Assembly (NCBI GenBank): GCA_002345925.1
Contig: DDWM01000047.1
Span: forward strand, 13,918 to 77,917
Direction of reading: 5' to 3'
From: Actinobacteria bacterium UBA2286
GTDB taxonomy: Bacteria; Actinomycetota; Coriobacteriia; Anaerosomatales; Anaerosomataceae
DNA: 64,000 bases
The position numbers and the translations under genes are program-made. Below the pieces are notes generated by a model. It was not told the origin of the DNA. It saw only the letters and a program-made list of their open reading frames with translations, and did no database searches. The stretch's first letter is position 1. Every line of letters starts with the position of its first letter. Shown here in pieces: positions 17,198 through 26,384 of this stretch.

Positions 17198-18153
17198 CTC
17201 GGTACCGGCACCTGCGCGAGCACGTCGGCGAGCACGGCATCCACGCCGGTGCCTTCGATCTCGATCTCAGGGCGGAGCAGGATGCGGTGGCGCAGGCACG
17301 GCAGGCACGCGGTCTTCACGTCATCCGGCGTCACGAACGCGCGTCCAGCCAGAAGCGCGCGGCCCTTGGAGGCGACGAGCACGCTCACGGCAGCGCGCGG
17401 GCTTGCGCCCAGGAAGACCGCCGGATGCTCGCGCGTGGCACGAACGATCGCCGAGACGTACCCGACGACGCCCTCGTCCACGACGACGCGGTCAAGCTCG
17501 GCGCGAGCCGCAAGGATGTCTGCCGCCGAGGCGACCTTGCGTACACCGAGATCGTCGAGGGAGGTCATCTCCATGCCGCCGACGTGGCGCGCGAGGATCT
17601 GCAGTTCCTCCTCGGCGGTGGGGTAATTCACGAGCACCTTCTGGCCGAAGCGGTCGAGCTGCGCCTCGGGAAGCGGGTACGTGCCCTCGTACTCAACGGG
17701 GTTCTGCGTCGCGACGACCAGAAACGGCTTAGGCAGCTCATGGCCCACGCCGTCAATCGTAACCTGGCCCTCCTGCATCGCCTCGAGGAGCGCGGACTGC
17801 GTCTTCGGGGGCGTGCGGTTGATCTCGTCTGCCAGCACGATGTTGGCGAAGACCGGCCCGGGGCGCAGGAAGAACTGCTGGCGCTCCAGGTCGAAGATGT
17901 TGGTACCGACGACGTCTGCCGGCATGAGGTCGGGTGAGAACTGGATGCGCTTGAACGACATGTCGAGCGTGTGTGCGAGCGCGCGGGCTAAGAGCGTCTT
18001 CGCGGTGCCCGGCACGCCTTCGAGCAGCACGTGGCCGCCCGTGATGAGGCCGACCAGCAGCGCATCGACCGTCTCGGCCTGCCCCACGACCGCCTTTGCG
18101 ACCTCGGCGCGCACATCCGCCGCGAGCTTTTGGACCCTGTCGGTGTCAGCCAT
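17194..18153 (-). CDS. MoxR-family AAA+ ATPase
   Basis: 319 residues from ATG 18151-18153 (GAAGG five bases upstream); a longer frame to 18264 lacks support. Walker A is EGVPGTAKTLLA (about 48-55), Walker B is VLADEINRTPP (about 108-118), sensor 1 is VVATQNPVEYEGTYPLPEAQ, and a lid domain closes the protein. MoxR ATPases act as chaperones that activate VWA/DUF58 partners or insert cofactors. It overlaps the DUF58 start by 4 bp and the DUF4350 end by 8 bp, so stoichiometric expression is likely. Confidence 0.92.
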   Translation of the reverse strand: MADTDRVQKLAADVRAEVAKAVVGQAETVDALLVGLITGGHVLLEGVPGTAKTLLARALAHTLDMSFKRIQFSPDLMPADVVGTNIFDLERQQFFLRPGPVFANIVLADEINRTPPKTQSALLEAMQEGQVTIDGVGHELPKPFLVVATQNPVEYEGTYPLPEAQLDRFGQKVLVNYPTAEEELQILARHVGGMEMTSLDDLGVRKVASAADILAARAELDRVVVDEGVVGYVSAIVRATREHPAVFLGASPRAAVSVLVASKGRALLAGRAFVTPDDVKTACLPCLRHRILLRPEIEIEGTGVDAVLADVLAQVPVPR

Positions 18154-19264
18154 TGATACCTTCGACCTCCCGTCGCGCGCGGGCAAGCATGCCCGCGACC
18201 TGCACGAACTCTTCTTCTGCGATCTTTTCCTTGCCGAGCAGGACCTGCGTCCGCTCAAGTGCAACGCCAGCCGAGGGGTGCCTCTTGCGCCCCATCACCG
18301 GCGATCCATACCGTCTTGTGAGCGCGCGCGTGAGCCCATCGGCAAGCGCTTGCAGTGCCTCTCGGCGGGCACCGGCCTTGCGGTAGAGACCCGCGAGCGA
18401 GTCGATGTATGCCGAGGTGCGCGCCACGGGCGTCTCGGCGACCCCGATCGTCGGGCCGAGACGGCGTCCGTACGCGGCGAGCAAGAGCGCCACGCCGATA
18501 GCGAAGACTAGCAGCGCGGATTGTCCACCCGCGCCGAGACGCTCAAGGATGCCACCGCCTCGCGCGAAACCGTGGTGGTACTCGTCGAAGTAGACCGGAC
18601 CACGCATCGCCGCGATGAGCACCGCGAGCTGCGCATTATCGGCCTTCGCGATGCCTTCGTTGGAGAGAGCATATGAGTCGGCAAGCCACACGACCTCGCC
18701 CGCGCCTACGCGCCGTACGAGCAGTGCCGAGCCGTCGCTGTCCTTGAGGACCTCGGCCCACATGCCATCCTCGGGCAGCAGTCGGGCGGAGCCCACGCTT
18801 GCCGAATCAACACCCTGGACGTAGACCGACGGCAGAATCGGTCGAAGCTCTACCGCCTGCCCAAACCGCGTGCTTGCTCTGGCGTCCAGCGCTTGCGCGA
18901 ACTCGGTCACATACGGTCCCGCAAAGACGACGCGCCCGCCCTGGCGAACCCACTCGGCAAGGCGCTTGATCTCGGCAACGCTGGCAGGCTTGGCGAACGG
19001 CTGGCTTGTGGCGATTAGGACCGTGCCCGTCTCGGGCAGGCTCTCGAACTGCTGAAGCGTCTGCGGCTTGAGGCCAAGCTCGTCCAGGTAGCGATAGAAG
19101 ACCTTGAAGCCCGCAGGCGCCGAGGAGAACGTTGTGGAGTCGTCGAGGCCGGACTTCACGTAACTGTTGGCGCCGACAACCGCAGCCGAGTAGAGCGCGA
19201 TGACCACTAGCGTGATGGCGAGAGCGGTCAACAGCCGCGGATCGATGTTGAGCCTACGCCTCAT
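18146..19264 (-). CDS. DUF4350 domain membrane protein
   Basis: 372 residues. It has an N-terminal membrane span (about 12-31) and an extracytoplasmic DUF4350 (GATase-like) domain, with SSAPAGFKVFYRYLDELGL and later PVYFDEYHHGFARGGG. A second span (about 245-262) is followed by a cytosolic helical tail. The DUF4350 gene characteristically sits between MoxR and DUF4129 genes, as here, with 4-bp and 8-bp overlaps. No enzymatic role is established. Confidence 0.82.
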   Translation of the reverse strand: MRRRLNIDPRLLTALAITLVVIALYSAAVVGANSYVKSGLDDSTTFSSAPAGFKVFYRYLDELGLKPQTLQQFESLPETGTVLIATSQPFAKPASVAEIKRLAEWVRQGGRVVFAGPYVTEFAQALDARASTRFGQAVELRPILPSVYVQGVDSASVGSARLLPEDGMWAEVLKDSDGSALLVRRVGAGEVVWLADSYALSNEGIAKADNAQLAVLIAAMRGPVYFDEYHHGFARGGGILERLGAGGQSALLVFAIGVALLLAAYGRRLGPTIGVAETPVARTSAYIDSLAGLYRKAGARREALQALADGLTRALTRRYGSPVMGRKRHPSAGVALERTQVLLGKEKIAEEEFVQVAGMLARARREVEGING

Positions 19265-20292
19265 TCGACATCACCTTCAAGCACGGCGGTGAGTCCAACG
19301 TACTCGACCCGTGCATCTCGGTAGCCGTCCGCGCCAGGATCCACATGCCCGTACCACGCCGGCTCGAACGCGCCCGCAAGCGCCATCAGCGGTTCATGAA
19401 CTGCTGGCCGCGCAATCTCAACATCACCGAGAAGCTCCGCGTTGGTGCGCGTGCGCGTTCTCGGCACAACGCCGCGTTCAACCAGCTCGCGCGCTGCGCC
19501 TCCAAAGAGCGCACGCACCGCCTCGCGGTGGCGCCCCTCGCCCGCCTCGGCATCGGCGAACGCCAGTGCGTCATCCGGCAGGCCCACCGCAGCAGAAACT
19601 ACCGCATCGTCGGCGGTGTCGGCATCTCCTGCAGTGCGACCCACCACTGCGCGTAAGCGACGGACGATCACGAACACGATCCACGCCACAACAAACGCGC
19701 TTATCACGAGCAGCCCGTAGAAGATGGCCCGCATCGATGTCTTCGCAGGGCCCGTGCCCAGTGCCCCGGCAACCCAGTTGAGAACCTTTTCGACTTGTTC
19801 CATGAGCCAGTCAAATAGCTGCTGCCCGCTCTCGTCTGCCTTGGTCACGCCCTCATCCGCGAGGATCTGCTTGAGTAGCGCCGCATCGCCCGAAGGCGGT
19901 GTGCCGGGCTCGCCGAGCGCAGCCTCCTGTGAGCGAAGCTGGCCGAGAAGCTCATCTGCGACGCTCTTGCGCACGTCGGGCCAGCGAGCCGAGTCAAGCC
20001 GCGCCACCACGCTCACGAGCGTCCCGTTATCGAGCGCCACCGTCTGCTCACCAAAGGTGATCGTGGCGGTGTCGGGAATGAGTTCGCGCACGGAGACCGC
20101 TACTGACTGTGCGGTCGTGGACTCGTCGATGTTGGCGAGTTCACGCTCAACCAGCACGCGTGCCTCGGTCACACGAGACGCATACTCGGCCTGCGACAGG
20201 GTCACAGGCGCCTCGATCGCTCCGGCGCCGACCGGCGTCAGGAGCGAGACTGCCAAGACGCAGGCAGCTATGGTGCGGCGGAGGCGTCTCAT
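19261..20292 (-). CDS. DUF4129 domain membrane protein
   Basis: 343 residues. A signal peptide (1-24) is followed by an extracytoplasmic region, a membrane span at about 192-212 (AIFYGLLVISAFVVAWIVF) and a cytosolic C-terminal DUF4129 domain. That domain carries EGRHREAVRALFGGAARELV, then RTRTNAEL and GAFEPAWYGHVDP. DUF4129 is the usual third partner of MoxR/DUF58 systems, and some relatives are fused to transglutaminase domains; none is present here. ATGA overlaps occur on both sides. Confidence 0.82.
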   Translation of the reverse strand: MRRLRRTIAACVLAVSLLTPVGAGAIEAPVTLSQAEYASRVTEARVLVERELANIDESTTAQSVAVSVRELIPDTATITFGEQTVALDNGTLVSVVARLDSARWPDVRKSVADELLGQLRSQEAALGEPGTPPSGDAALLKQILADEGVTKADESGQQLFDWLMEQVEKVLNWVAGALGTGPAKTSMRAIFYGLLVISAFVVAWIVFVIVRRLRAVVGRTAGDADTADDAVVSAAVGLPDDALAFADAEAGEGRHREAVRALFGGAARELVERGVVPRTRTRTNAELLGDVEIARPAVHEPLMALAGAFEPAWYGHVDPGADGYRDARVEYVGLTAVLEGDVE

Positions 20293-21158
20293 GCCGAGGG
20301 AGTCAGCTCCCTGGCGCGAACGATAATATCCATACCCTCTTTCCTCGCCCTAAGGTCGAGGTAGAGACTGAACATCGCAAGCGGGATGAACGGAGCCGGA
20401 AGCGCGATCGCGATTCCCAGCGTGAGCCCCTCAAAGACCTTCCAGGGAACCGACAGTGGCTGGAACACAGCCTCCGGATTCTGCAGGCTGGCAACGAGCT
20501 GCCGGATGATCGCTGGCGACCCTATCGCACCCTCAAACGCGGCCGTCAACGCGCTCACCAGCAGCAAGTAGCCGATCACTCGCCAGTAGCTGCCCTTCAC
20601 GAGCGCCATCGAGCGCTGGATGGCGACAACGAGATTCGCGTCCTCGACCACACAGATCACACCAGCAAGGCTGAATGCGGCCCACGCAGCGATGGCCCCC
20701 GCTCCAAGCACGAAGAACGATGCGACCGCAGCCGCTCCTATGATCAACTCAACGACGATCACCACCAGCAGGTACCAACCGAAGCGCGCCAACCCGCCCT
20801 TGAGCACGCTCTTGCCGCTCTCGGCGGGTGCATAGAGCATCCCCGGAGCTGCGCGCAACACGCTGCTGTCGAGATATGCGCGACCAAGCGCCAGAACCTG
20901 CGCGGCCATTCCCATCACCATGTACGAGATCATCATGGTGTTGACGAACGCCGCGCTCGGCTCGGCGGCGGTATTCACCGAGGAACCGATAAGCTCCGTG
21001 AAACCGCGCAGGTAGAAGTCCTGCCCCAGTCCAGCGATCAGCGCCGCGGGGAACACGAATATGGCCGAGACGAACAGCAGCTGCTTGTAGCTCCCCCGGT
21101 ACATCGCCAGCGCATCATCGATGACCGCGCCTATGTTTCTCGGTCGAACATCCCTCAC
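20289..21158 (-). CDS. Polytopic membrane protein of the MoxR/DUF58 operon
   Basis: 289 residues with six hydrophobic spans (about 25-45, 80-100, 135-190, 205-225, 250-275). The start (MRDVRPRNIGAVIDDALAMY) resembles glycerophosphodiester-phosphodiesterase membrane-domain-like proteins that precede DUF4129 genes in actinobacteria. No catalytic residues were recognised. It is the first gene of the five-gene run. The downstream overlap with the DUF4129 gene is 4 bp, and birA ends 12 bp upstream, so it may be cotranscribed with that operon. Confidence 0.7.
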   Translation of the reverse strand: MRDVRPRNIGAVIDDALAMYRGSYKQLLFVSAIFVFPAALIAGLGQDFYLRGFTELIGSSVNTAAEPSAAFVNTMMISYMVMGMAAQVLALGRAYLDSSVLRAAPGMLYAPAESGKSVLKGGLARFGWYLLVVIVVELIIGAAAVASFFVLGAGAIAAWAAFSLAGVICVVEDANLVVAIQRSMALVKGSYWRVIGYLLLVSALTAAFEGAIGSPAIIRQLVASLQNPEAVFQPLSVPWKVFEGLTLGIAIALPAPFIPLAMFSLYLDLRARKEGMDIIVRARELTPSA

Positions 21159-21170
21159 AACGCTCCCCCT

Positions 21171-22124
21171 CTACGAACGCAGCGTTACCTCTCCCGCAAC
21201 CACTGGCGTTGTGGTGTCGGGACCCCGCACGAGCAATCTGCCTGACGCGTCGATTCCCTCGACCACGCCCGATGCCACGATGGCACCCATGCGATCACGG
21301 ACGACCACCTCGGAGCCACTCAGCGTGTGCCTGCTTTGGTACGCGTCCACCATCGCCGCGAATCCCGCCTCCGTGTACTCACGATACGCACGCGCCAGTC
21401 CGTCTAGCACAGCGGCCGCAACCGCCGAGGGACTCGCATCCGCGTGCTCCTCGACAAACGCCGTATCGCCGAGGGAATCCGCGGAAGCGCGCACGTTCAC
21501 GCCGATGCCAGCGACTACCCACTCCACTCTATCGGTTTCTGCCGACATCTCCAGGAGGATGCCGGCCACTTTTCTTCCGTTGATGTGCACATCGTTCGGC
21601 CATTTCAGGCTGCACGGCACCCCGAGCGACTCCAGACCGTACGCCACACCAAGAGCGCACGCAGGCGCAAGCGATGCCACCTCGGTGGGCGCACACGGCG
21701 GGCGAAGCAGTGCTGATAGGTACGCGCCGCCCTCGGGCGACACCCACGTTCTGCCGAGACGCCCCTTGCCTGCCGTCTGTCGGGACGCAACGATGGCGTT
21801 TCCCTCGGCGGCGCCCGCGCGCGCGAGCACCTTGCAGTCGTCATTGGTGGAGCCGGTCTCCTCGGCACCTTCGATGTGCACCCAGAAAGTGTCTGTGACA
21901 AGCCGCTCGACCTCGACCGGGACCAGACCTGCAGGCAGCGAGGTAAGGTGATAACCCTCACCGCGCGCAGCATCGATGGCGTAGCCGGCCTCGCGAAGCG
22001 CCGAGATATGCTTGCCGATGGCAACGCGGCTGATGCCGAACGTGACCGCAAGCCTCTCGCCGGATATCCCGGACGATCCGGTCGCAACAAGCGCCGAGGC
22101 TATCTCGGACCTACGGCTTTTCAT
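21171..22124 (-). CDS. birA: Biotin--protein ligase/biotin operon repressor BirA
   Basis: 317 residues from ATG 22122-22124; the open frame continues upstream but overlaps the DedA gene. The N-terminal winged helix (about 1-60; GISGERLAVTFGISRVAIGK) suggests a bifunctional repressor. The ligase domain carries ETGSTNDD, the biotinyl-AMP loop GKGRLGRTW, SLKWPNDVHINGRKVAGIL and GIGVNV. A C-terminal SH3-like cap (about 265-317) follows. It makes biotinyl-AMP and modifies biotin carboxyl carrier proteins. It overlaps the upstream dedA end by 14 bp. Confidence 0.95.
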   Translation of the reverse strand: MKSRRSEIASALVATGSSGISGERLAVTFGISRVAIGKHISALREAGYAIDAARGEGYHLTSLPAGLVPVEVERLVTDTFWVHIEGAEETGSTNDDCKVLARAGAAEGNAIVASRQTAGKGRLGRTWVSPEGGAYLSALLRPPCAPTEVASLAPACALGVAYGLESLGVPCSLKWPNDVHINGRKVAGILLEMSAETDRVEWVVAGIGVNVRASADSLGDTAFVEEHADASPSAVAAAVLDGLARAYREYTEAGFAAMVDAYQSRHTLSGSEVVVRDRMGAIVASGVVEGIDASGRLLVRGPDTTTPVVAGEVTLRS

Positions 22125-22806
22125 CGGGTACGTCCGAAGAATCAGCCTTCGAGCTGTCGGAGCGCCCCGCGAGCTTCTCGACTCTGGAGCGCAGGAAACG
22201 GCTCCGGCCCCACATAAGGGAGATAACCATGACCACGAGCAGGAACATCCCGAACCAGGTGAGGTTGCGACCAATGGCAAGCGCGCGGTCGAAGTTCTCT
22301 GCGAAGATGATGCCCAGTGCAAGCATCAGCACCGTGTAGATCGTTGCGCCGATGAACATCCAGATTTCAAAGACCCAGATGCGCATCCGCGATACACCGG
22401 CGATGACCGGCACGAAGTTCTTGAATATCGCGGCAAAGCGTGAGAGTACGAGCGTCTTGTTGCCGTGCCGCTCGAAGTACTCCTCGGCAGCCGTTATGCG
22501 TTCCTCGTCGAAGAACCGTCCGCCCCATCTGAGGAGCGCTGCCTTCCCGCCGCGCGTCCCGAAAAGGAACGAGAGGTTAGCGCCTACCATCGCCCCCGCC
22601 ACCGCGCACGCCGTCACAAGCACCGGATCAAGCGAGCCCTTAACGGTCACAAAGCCGGCTGCCATCACGATCGTCTCGCCCGGCGTGGCCGAGCCGATAA
22701 TGAAGAGATTCTCCGAGATGGCGAAAATGAACACGATGAGGTAGCCCCAGTCGTTCAGGGCGGCGAGAAACCAATCGAGGATCGGGACACCGGTTTGTGG
22801 GGTCAT
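22111..22806 (-). CDS. DedA/VTT-family membrane protein
   Basis: 231 residues from ATG 22804-22806, which overlaps the preceding stop (ATGA). The VTT domain shows GSATPGETIVMAAGFVTVKG, GANLSFLFGTRGGKAALLRW, EEYFERHGNKTLVLSRF and VPVIAGVSRM, with spans near 25-45, 55-75, 140-160 and 175-200. DedA proteins are linked to undecaprenyl-phosphate or phospholipid flipping and membrane potential. The charged C-terminal tail is cytosolic. Confidence 0.9.
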   Translation of the reverse strand: MTPQTGVPILDWFLAALNDWGYLIVFIFAISENLFIIGSATPGETIVMAAGFVTVKGSLDPVLVTACAVAGAMVGANLSFLFGTRGGKAALLRWGGRFFDEERITAAEEYFERHGNKTLVLSRFAAIFKNFVPVIAGVSRMRIWVFEIWMFIGATIYTVLMLALGIIFAENFDRALAIGRNLTWFGMFLLVVMVISLMWGRSRFLRSRVEKLAGRSDSSKADSSDVPDEKP

Positions 22807-23261
22807 GAAGGCTCGCTTTCGTCGGCAGGCGCATCCGGTGAATTCCAGTCGAGCCACATTGCGTACGTTGGGAACAGCATAGCGAATGCGACGAGCGACA
22901 CGAGCAGCATGACAAAGAAATCGAGTGAACTCCTCGTTAAGAACGATAGTACGAAGCCTAGTGGGGTTGGCGCAAACGCCAGCGCTACGAGCTTCCAAGA
23001 GAACGAGCGGGTCTCGGCCAGCTTGTCTGGTGCTTTGCGAGGACCACGACGCTTGAGGTTCCTGCCCATTGCAACGCCCGCCGTGGCTACCGCCCACACG
23101 ATGAAGCGGAGCGGCTCCTCGCCACCGGGTGCTCCCCAGAACTGGAAGCGCACAGCGAGCTGCTCGGCGGCGATCAGGACCACCAACCCGAGACCCGGAA
23201 CCATCGCGGTTCTGACCCATGCGAGATAGGCGACTCTGATCCTCTCAGTTTCCTGCGTCAC
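22803..23261 (-). CDS. Small membrane protein, function unknown
   Basis: 152 residues with four predicted spans (about 20-36, 50-66, 90-108, 112-132) and an acidic tail (DAPADESEPS). The GTG start (23259-23261) has GAGG five bases upstream. It does not match a family I can name. It sits between another four-span protein and DedA, sharing an ATGA overlap with the latter, which implies joint expression. Confidence 0.7.
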   Translation of the reverse strand: MTQETERIRVAYLAWVRTAMVPGLGLVVLIAAEQLAVRFQFWGAPGGEEPLRFIVWAVATAGVAMGRNLKRRGPRKAPDKLAETRSFSWKLVALAFAPTPLGFVLSFLTRSSLDFFVMLLVSLVAFAMLFPTYAMWLDWNSPDAPADESEPS

Positions 23262-23273
23262 GGGCGCCTCACG

Positions 23274-23786
23274 TCAGTTCGCCGCGCCGAGTGTGGACGC
23301 GCTGGCCATCTGGCGCTCGTACCATTCGCGGATCTGAGCCGGGCGCGGATACATGTACGCCCAGCCAGCGACCGAGAGCGCAGCAAACGGGATGTACGGC
23401 GTCCAGCTCATGCTGAGGAAGCCGAGGACGAAACCGAGAAGGAGCGGAATCTCCGCAAGGCTCATCCCAACGACCGCAGCCATCGAGACGCGCTGCTGCG
23501 CGGCGAGATCACCCTCAAGGCGCTCGCCGTTCTTCATGTTGACGGGCCCGGTTGCGCTAAGCAGCTTCGCCCGCAGCCTCGGAGCGAAGAGAACCACGCC
23601 GAGCGCGACGGCCCCGAAGATGGCGATTTGCAGCACCGGCACTGCGGCACCGGGCTCAACCGGATCTTCAAGCATGAACCAGAGCACGAACGTCATCACG
23701 AACAGGATCATCGGAATCATCGCGCATACGATGAACGTCTTCTGGAAGAGCTTCATATCGAGCGGCTGCCCGGGATACTCGTTCAC
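23274..23786 (-). CDS. Small four-span membrane protein, function unknown
   Basis: 170 residues with spans at about 17-37, 48-66, 105-125 and 130-147. A polar middle section (SATGPVNMKNGERLEGDLAA) and a tail ending YPRPAQIREWYERQM follow the helices. The GTG start (23784-23786) has GAGGGGGAC ahead of it. No conserved domain was recognised. It lies 25 bp after nadC and 12 bp before the next membrane-protein gene. Confidence 0.7.
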   Translation of the reverse strand: MNEYPGQPLDMKLFQKTFIVCAMIPMILFVMTFVLWFMLEDPVEPGAAVPVLQIAIFGAVALGVVLFAPRLRAKLLSATGPVNMKNGERLEGDLAAQQRVSMAAVVGMSLAEIPLLLGFVLGFLSMSWTPYIPFAALSVAGWAYMYPRPAQIREWYERQMASASTLGAAN

Positions 23787-23811
23787 GTGTCCCCCTCTAG
23801 CGCTGACTGAC

Positions 23812-24720
23812 CTACGGCTTCACTTCATCTAGCCCGAAATCGGCGGGCGGGGCAAGGGCGAGAGCACTTGAGGACACGATATCGACACCCGTGGCCGCCA
23901 GCGCGGCGAGTCGCTCAAAGCGGATTCCGCCGGATGCCTCTATCTCGCAGGTCGCTCCCGCCTCGCGAAGCGCGCGCACCGCCGAGGCGAGCGCGGCGTC
24001 GTCGAAGTTGTCGAGCATCACGATGTCGGCACCAGCGCTAGCAGCCTCGAGCGCTTGCTCGAGCGTGTCGGCCTCGATCTCCACGCGCAGCCCGGGGGCG
24101 CCCTCGCGCGCGGCCGCGACGGCCGCGCTCACGCTCCCCGCATGCGCGAGGTGGTTGTCCTTCACGAGCACCATGTCCCACAGCCCGGCGCGATGGTTGT
24201 GCGCGCCGCCAACCGCGACCGCGTACTTGGAGAGCGCGCGCAGCCCGGGAATCGTCTTGCGGGTGTCGTGCACGCGCAGCGTCGCGCCTGCGGCACTCTG
24301 CCACCGGCGTGCCTCGGCAGCTATGCCCGAAAGGATCATCATGAAGTCGAGTGCGGTTCGCTCGGCAGCTAGGACGAGGCGGGCATTACCCTCCACCTCA
24401 AGTACAGGTGTACCTGCCGAGACGAGCGTCCCCTCGGCAATGAGAGGGAGCAGCTCGACGTCGTCGGGCGCACCGACTGCGGCCGCTAGCATCTCGAAGA
24501 CGCGGGCCGCGACCGGAAGGCCGCACACGACGGTGTCGGCGCGCGCGGCGACAACACCCGTGAAGCGAGCATCGACCGGCACGACTGCCGCCGAGGTGAC
24601 GTCGCGGGCGAGCAGCTCGAAGTCGGGAAACGCCACGCGCAGGCGGCCCGGAGTGACTCCCAGGTCCTCGGCAAGCGCGGCGGCGATCAGGTCATCGATG
24701 GGAGGCAGCGGTGGCAGCAT
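23812..24720 (-). CDS. nadC: Nicotinate-nucleotide pyrophosphorylase (carboxylating)
   Basis: 302 residues from ATG 24718-24720, with GGAG eight bases upstream; a GTG at 24727-24729 overlapping the nadB stop is the alternative. Family blocks are EDLGVTPG at the start, RTALDFMMILSGIA, VHDTRKTIPGLRALSKYAV, GGAHNHRAGLWDMVLVKDNH, and the barrel end DIVMLDNFD and EASGGI. It turns quinolinate and PRPP into nicotinate mononucleotide. It is the last step of the nadA-nadB-nadC set. Confidence 0.96.
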   Translation of the reverse strand: MLPPLPPIDDLIAAALAEDLGVTPGRLRVAFPDFELLARDVTSAAVVPVDARFTGVVAARADTVVCGLPVAARVFEMLAAAVGAPDDVELLPLIAEGTLVSAGTPVLEVEGNARLVLAAERTALDFMMILSGIAAEARRWQSAAGATLRVHDTRKTIPGLRALSKYAVAVGGAHNHRAGLWDMVLVKDNHLAHAGSVSAAVAAAREGAPGLRVEIEADTLEQALEAASAGADIVMLDNFDDAALASAVRALREAGATCEIEASGGIRFERLAALAATGVDIVSSSALALAPPADFGLDEVKP

Positions 24721-24725
24721 GCGGG

Positions 24726-26384
24726 TCACTCCAATCCGACGGCGACGGCGCCCGCCTCGGGAGCAACGCCCACAGGGATCTCGCGAGGCGTATCCGCGCC
24801 GCGGGTCCATGCAAGCCGCACGCGCCAGCGGTCGTCGTCGCGCACGGGGTGATCCGAACGGAAGTGCGTGCCCCGGCTCTCCTGACGGAAACGGGCGGCG
24901 CACGCGATCAGCGCGGCGACCATCGTCATATTGCGGGCCTCCATCGCCTCAACGGCCGGCCCGGTGTTGCCGAGAGACGCCGCTATGCCTTCGAGCTCGC
25001 AGCAGGCGGCATCGAGGCCGTCGTGGGTGCGCGTCATGCCGACCGAGGTGCTCATCGTGCGCTCGATGTCGGAGCGGGCGATCGCGGGCTCCCCTGCAGG
25101 GCCACCCGCGCCAGCACCGGTGATGTGCGCGGCGTGAGACTGCGGGCGCTCAAGCTCAAGGGCGCGCACGATTCGCCGCGAGAAGACCAGGCCTTCCAGA
25201 AGCGAGTTGCTGGCGAGGCGGTTCGCGCCGTGCAGGCCGCTTGCGGTGACTTCTCCGCTGGCGAAAAGGCCAGGCAACGTCGAGCGCCCGTTGATGTCCA
25301 CGAGCACGCCGCCGACCATGTAGTGAGCCGCAGGTGCCACCGGCAGTAAGTCGCGCGAGAGGTCGAAGCCTGCCTCAAGGCACGTCTCCCAAATCTTCGG
25401 GAATCGCTCGGCCAAGTGCTCTGCGCCGAGGTGTCGCGCATCGAGCCAGACGTTCGGCCTGCCGCAGCGCACCATGACCTTCTCGATCTCACGGCTCACG
25501 ACGTCGCGCGGGGCAAGCTCGGCAAGCGGATGCACGCCGAGCATGAAGCGCTCCTCGTTGCAGTCGAGCAGATACGCGCCGTCGCCGCGGAGGGCCTCAG
25601 TGATGAGGAACTTGGGGCTGGATGCGCTATCAAGGGCGGTCGGGTGGAACTGCACGAACTCCATATCGGCGAGCTCCGCGCCTGCGCGCCATGCCGCGGC
25701 CACGCCGTCGCCTGTCGCGATGAGCGGGTTGGTGGTGACGCGGTAGACCTGGCCGCAACCGCCGGTGGCGAGCACGGTCGCGCCTGCCAAAACCACGGTC
25801 GGCTCGGCCGCGCCGGCTTCAAGCACGAGCGCGCCAACACAGCGGCCGTTCTCGGTGAGCAGGTCGACGAGGAATGCGTCCTCCACGAGCTCGATCGCGT
25901 CGCTGCGCCTGACGATTGCCGAGAGGGTGTCTTGCACCTCGGCGCCGGTCGCGTCACCCGAGTGCAGCACGCGCGGCAGCGAGTGGCCGCCCTCGCGGGC
26001 AAGCGCAACGCGCCCGTCCGCCGAGCGGTCGAATGCCACGCCGAGCGACACGAGCTCGCCAAGCGCGTCGCCCGCTTCGCCCACGACTGCGCGAACGACG
26101 TCGGGCTCGCAGAGGCCCTGCCCGACGATGAGCGTGTCCGAGAGGTGCAGCTCGACAGAGTCGGTCTCGCCCACCGCACCGGCGATGCCGCCCTGTGCGT
26201 ACCAGGTGTTGGTCTCGGAGAGCTCGCCTTTGGTCACGAGCAGCACGCGTGCGAACTGCGACGCCTGAAGCGCCGCTACCAGACCCGCGATGCCGCTGCC
26301 CACAACGAGCACGTCGCACTCACGCTTTGCGAGCGCATCGGTGTCGAAGCCGAGCAGGTATCGTGGGCCGGCAGGCGCGTTCAC
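24726..26384 (-). CDS. nadB: L-aspartate oxidase
   Basis: 552 residues from GTG 26382-26384, which overlaps the nadA stop (GTGA). The flavoprotein N-terminus is DVLVVGSGIAGLVAALQAS. Further blocks are ETNTWYAQGGIAGAV, EFVQFHPTAL, AAHYMVGGVLVD and FASGEVTASGLHGANRLASN (FAD and substrate sites). A helical C-terminal domain begins near 430. It oxidises L-aspartate to iminoaspartate, using fumarate or another acceptor in anaerobes, for quinolinate synthesis. Confidence 0.96.
   Translation of the reverse strand: MNAPAGPRYLLGFDTDALAKRECDVLVVGSGIAGLVAALQASQFARVLLVTKGELSETNTWYAQGGIAGAVGETDSVELHLSDTLIVGQGLCEPDVVRAVVGEAGDALGELVSLGVAFDRSADGRVALAREGGHSLPRVLHSGDATGAEVQDTLSAIVRRSDAIELVEDAFLVDLLTENGRCVGALVLEAGAAEPTVVLAGATVLATGGCGQVYRVTTNPLIATGDGVAAAWRAGAELADMEFVQFHPTALDSASSPKFLITEALRGDGAYLLDCNEERFMLGVHPLAELAPRDVVSREIEKVMVRCGRPNVWLDARHLGAEHLAERFPKIWETCLEAGFDLSRDLLPVAPAAHYMVGGVLVDINGRSTLPGLFASGEVTASGLHGANRLASNSLLEGLVFSRRIVRALELERPQSHAAHITGAGAGGPAGEPAIARSDIERTMSTSVGMTRTHDGLDAACCELEGIAASLGNTGPAVEAMEARNMTMVAALIACAARFRQESRGTHFRSDHPVRDDDRWRVRLAWTRGADTPREIPVGVAPEAGAVAVGLE

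Noticed and set aside
16286..17626. 446-residue plus-strand frame opposite DUF58/MoxR
   Set aside because: It is a GC-bias shadow with no family resemblance; the minus strand carries clear DUF58 and MoxR motifs with coupled starts.
20109..21245. 378-residue plus-strand frame opposite the DUF4129/membrane genes
   Set aside because: Shadow composition, no ribosome site, and it crosses two real genes and their overlap.
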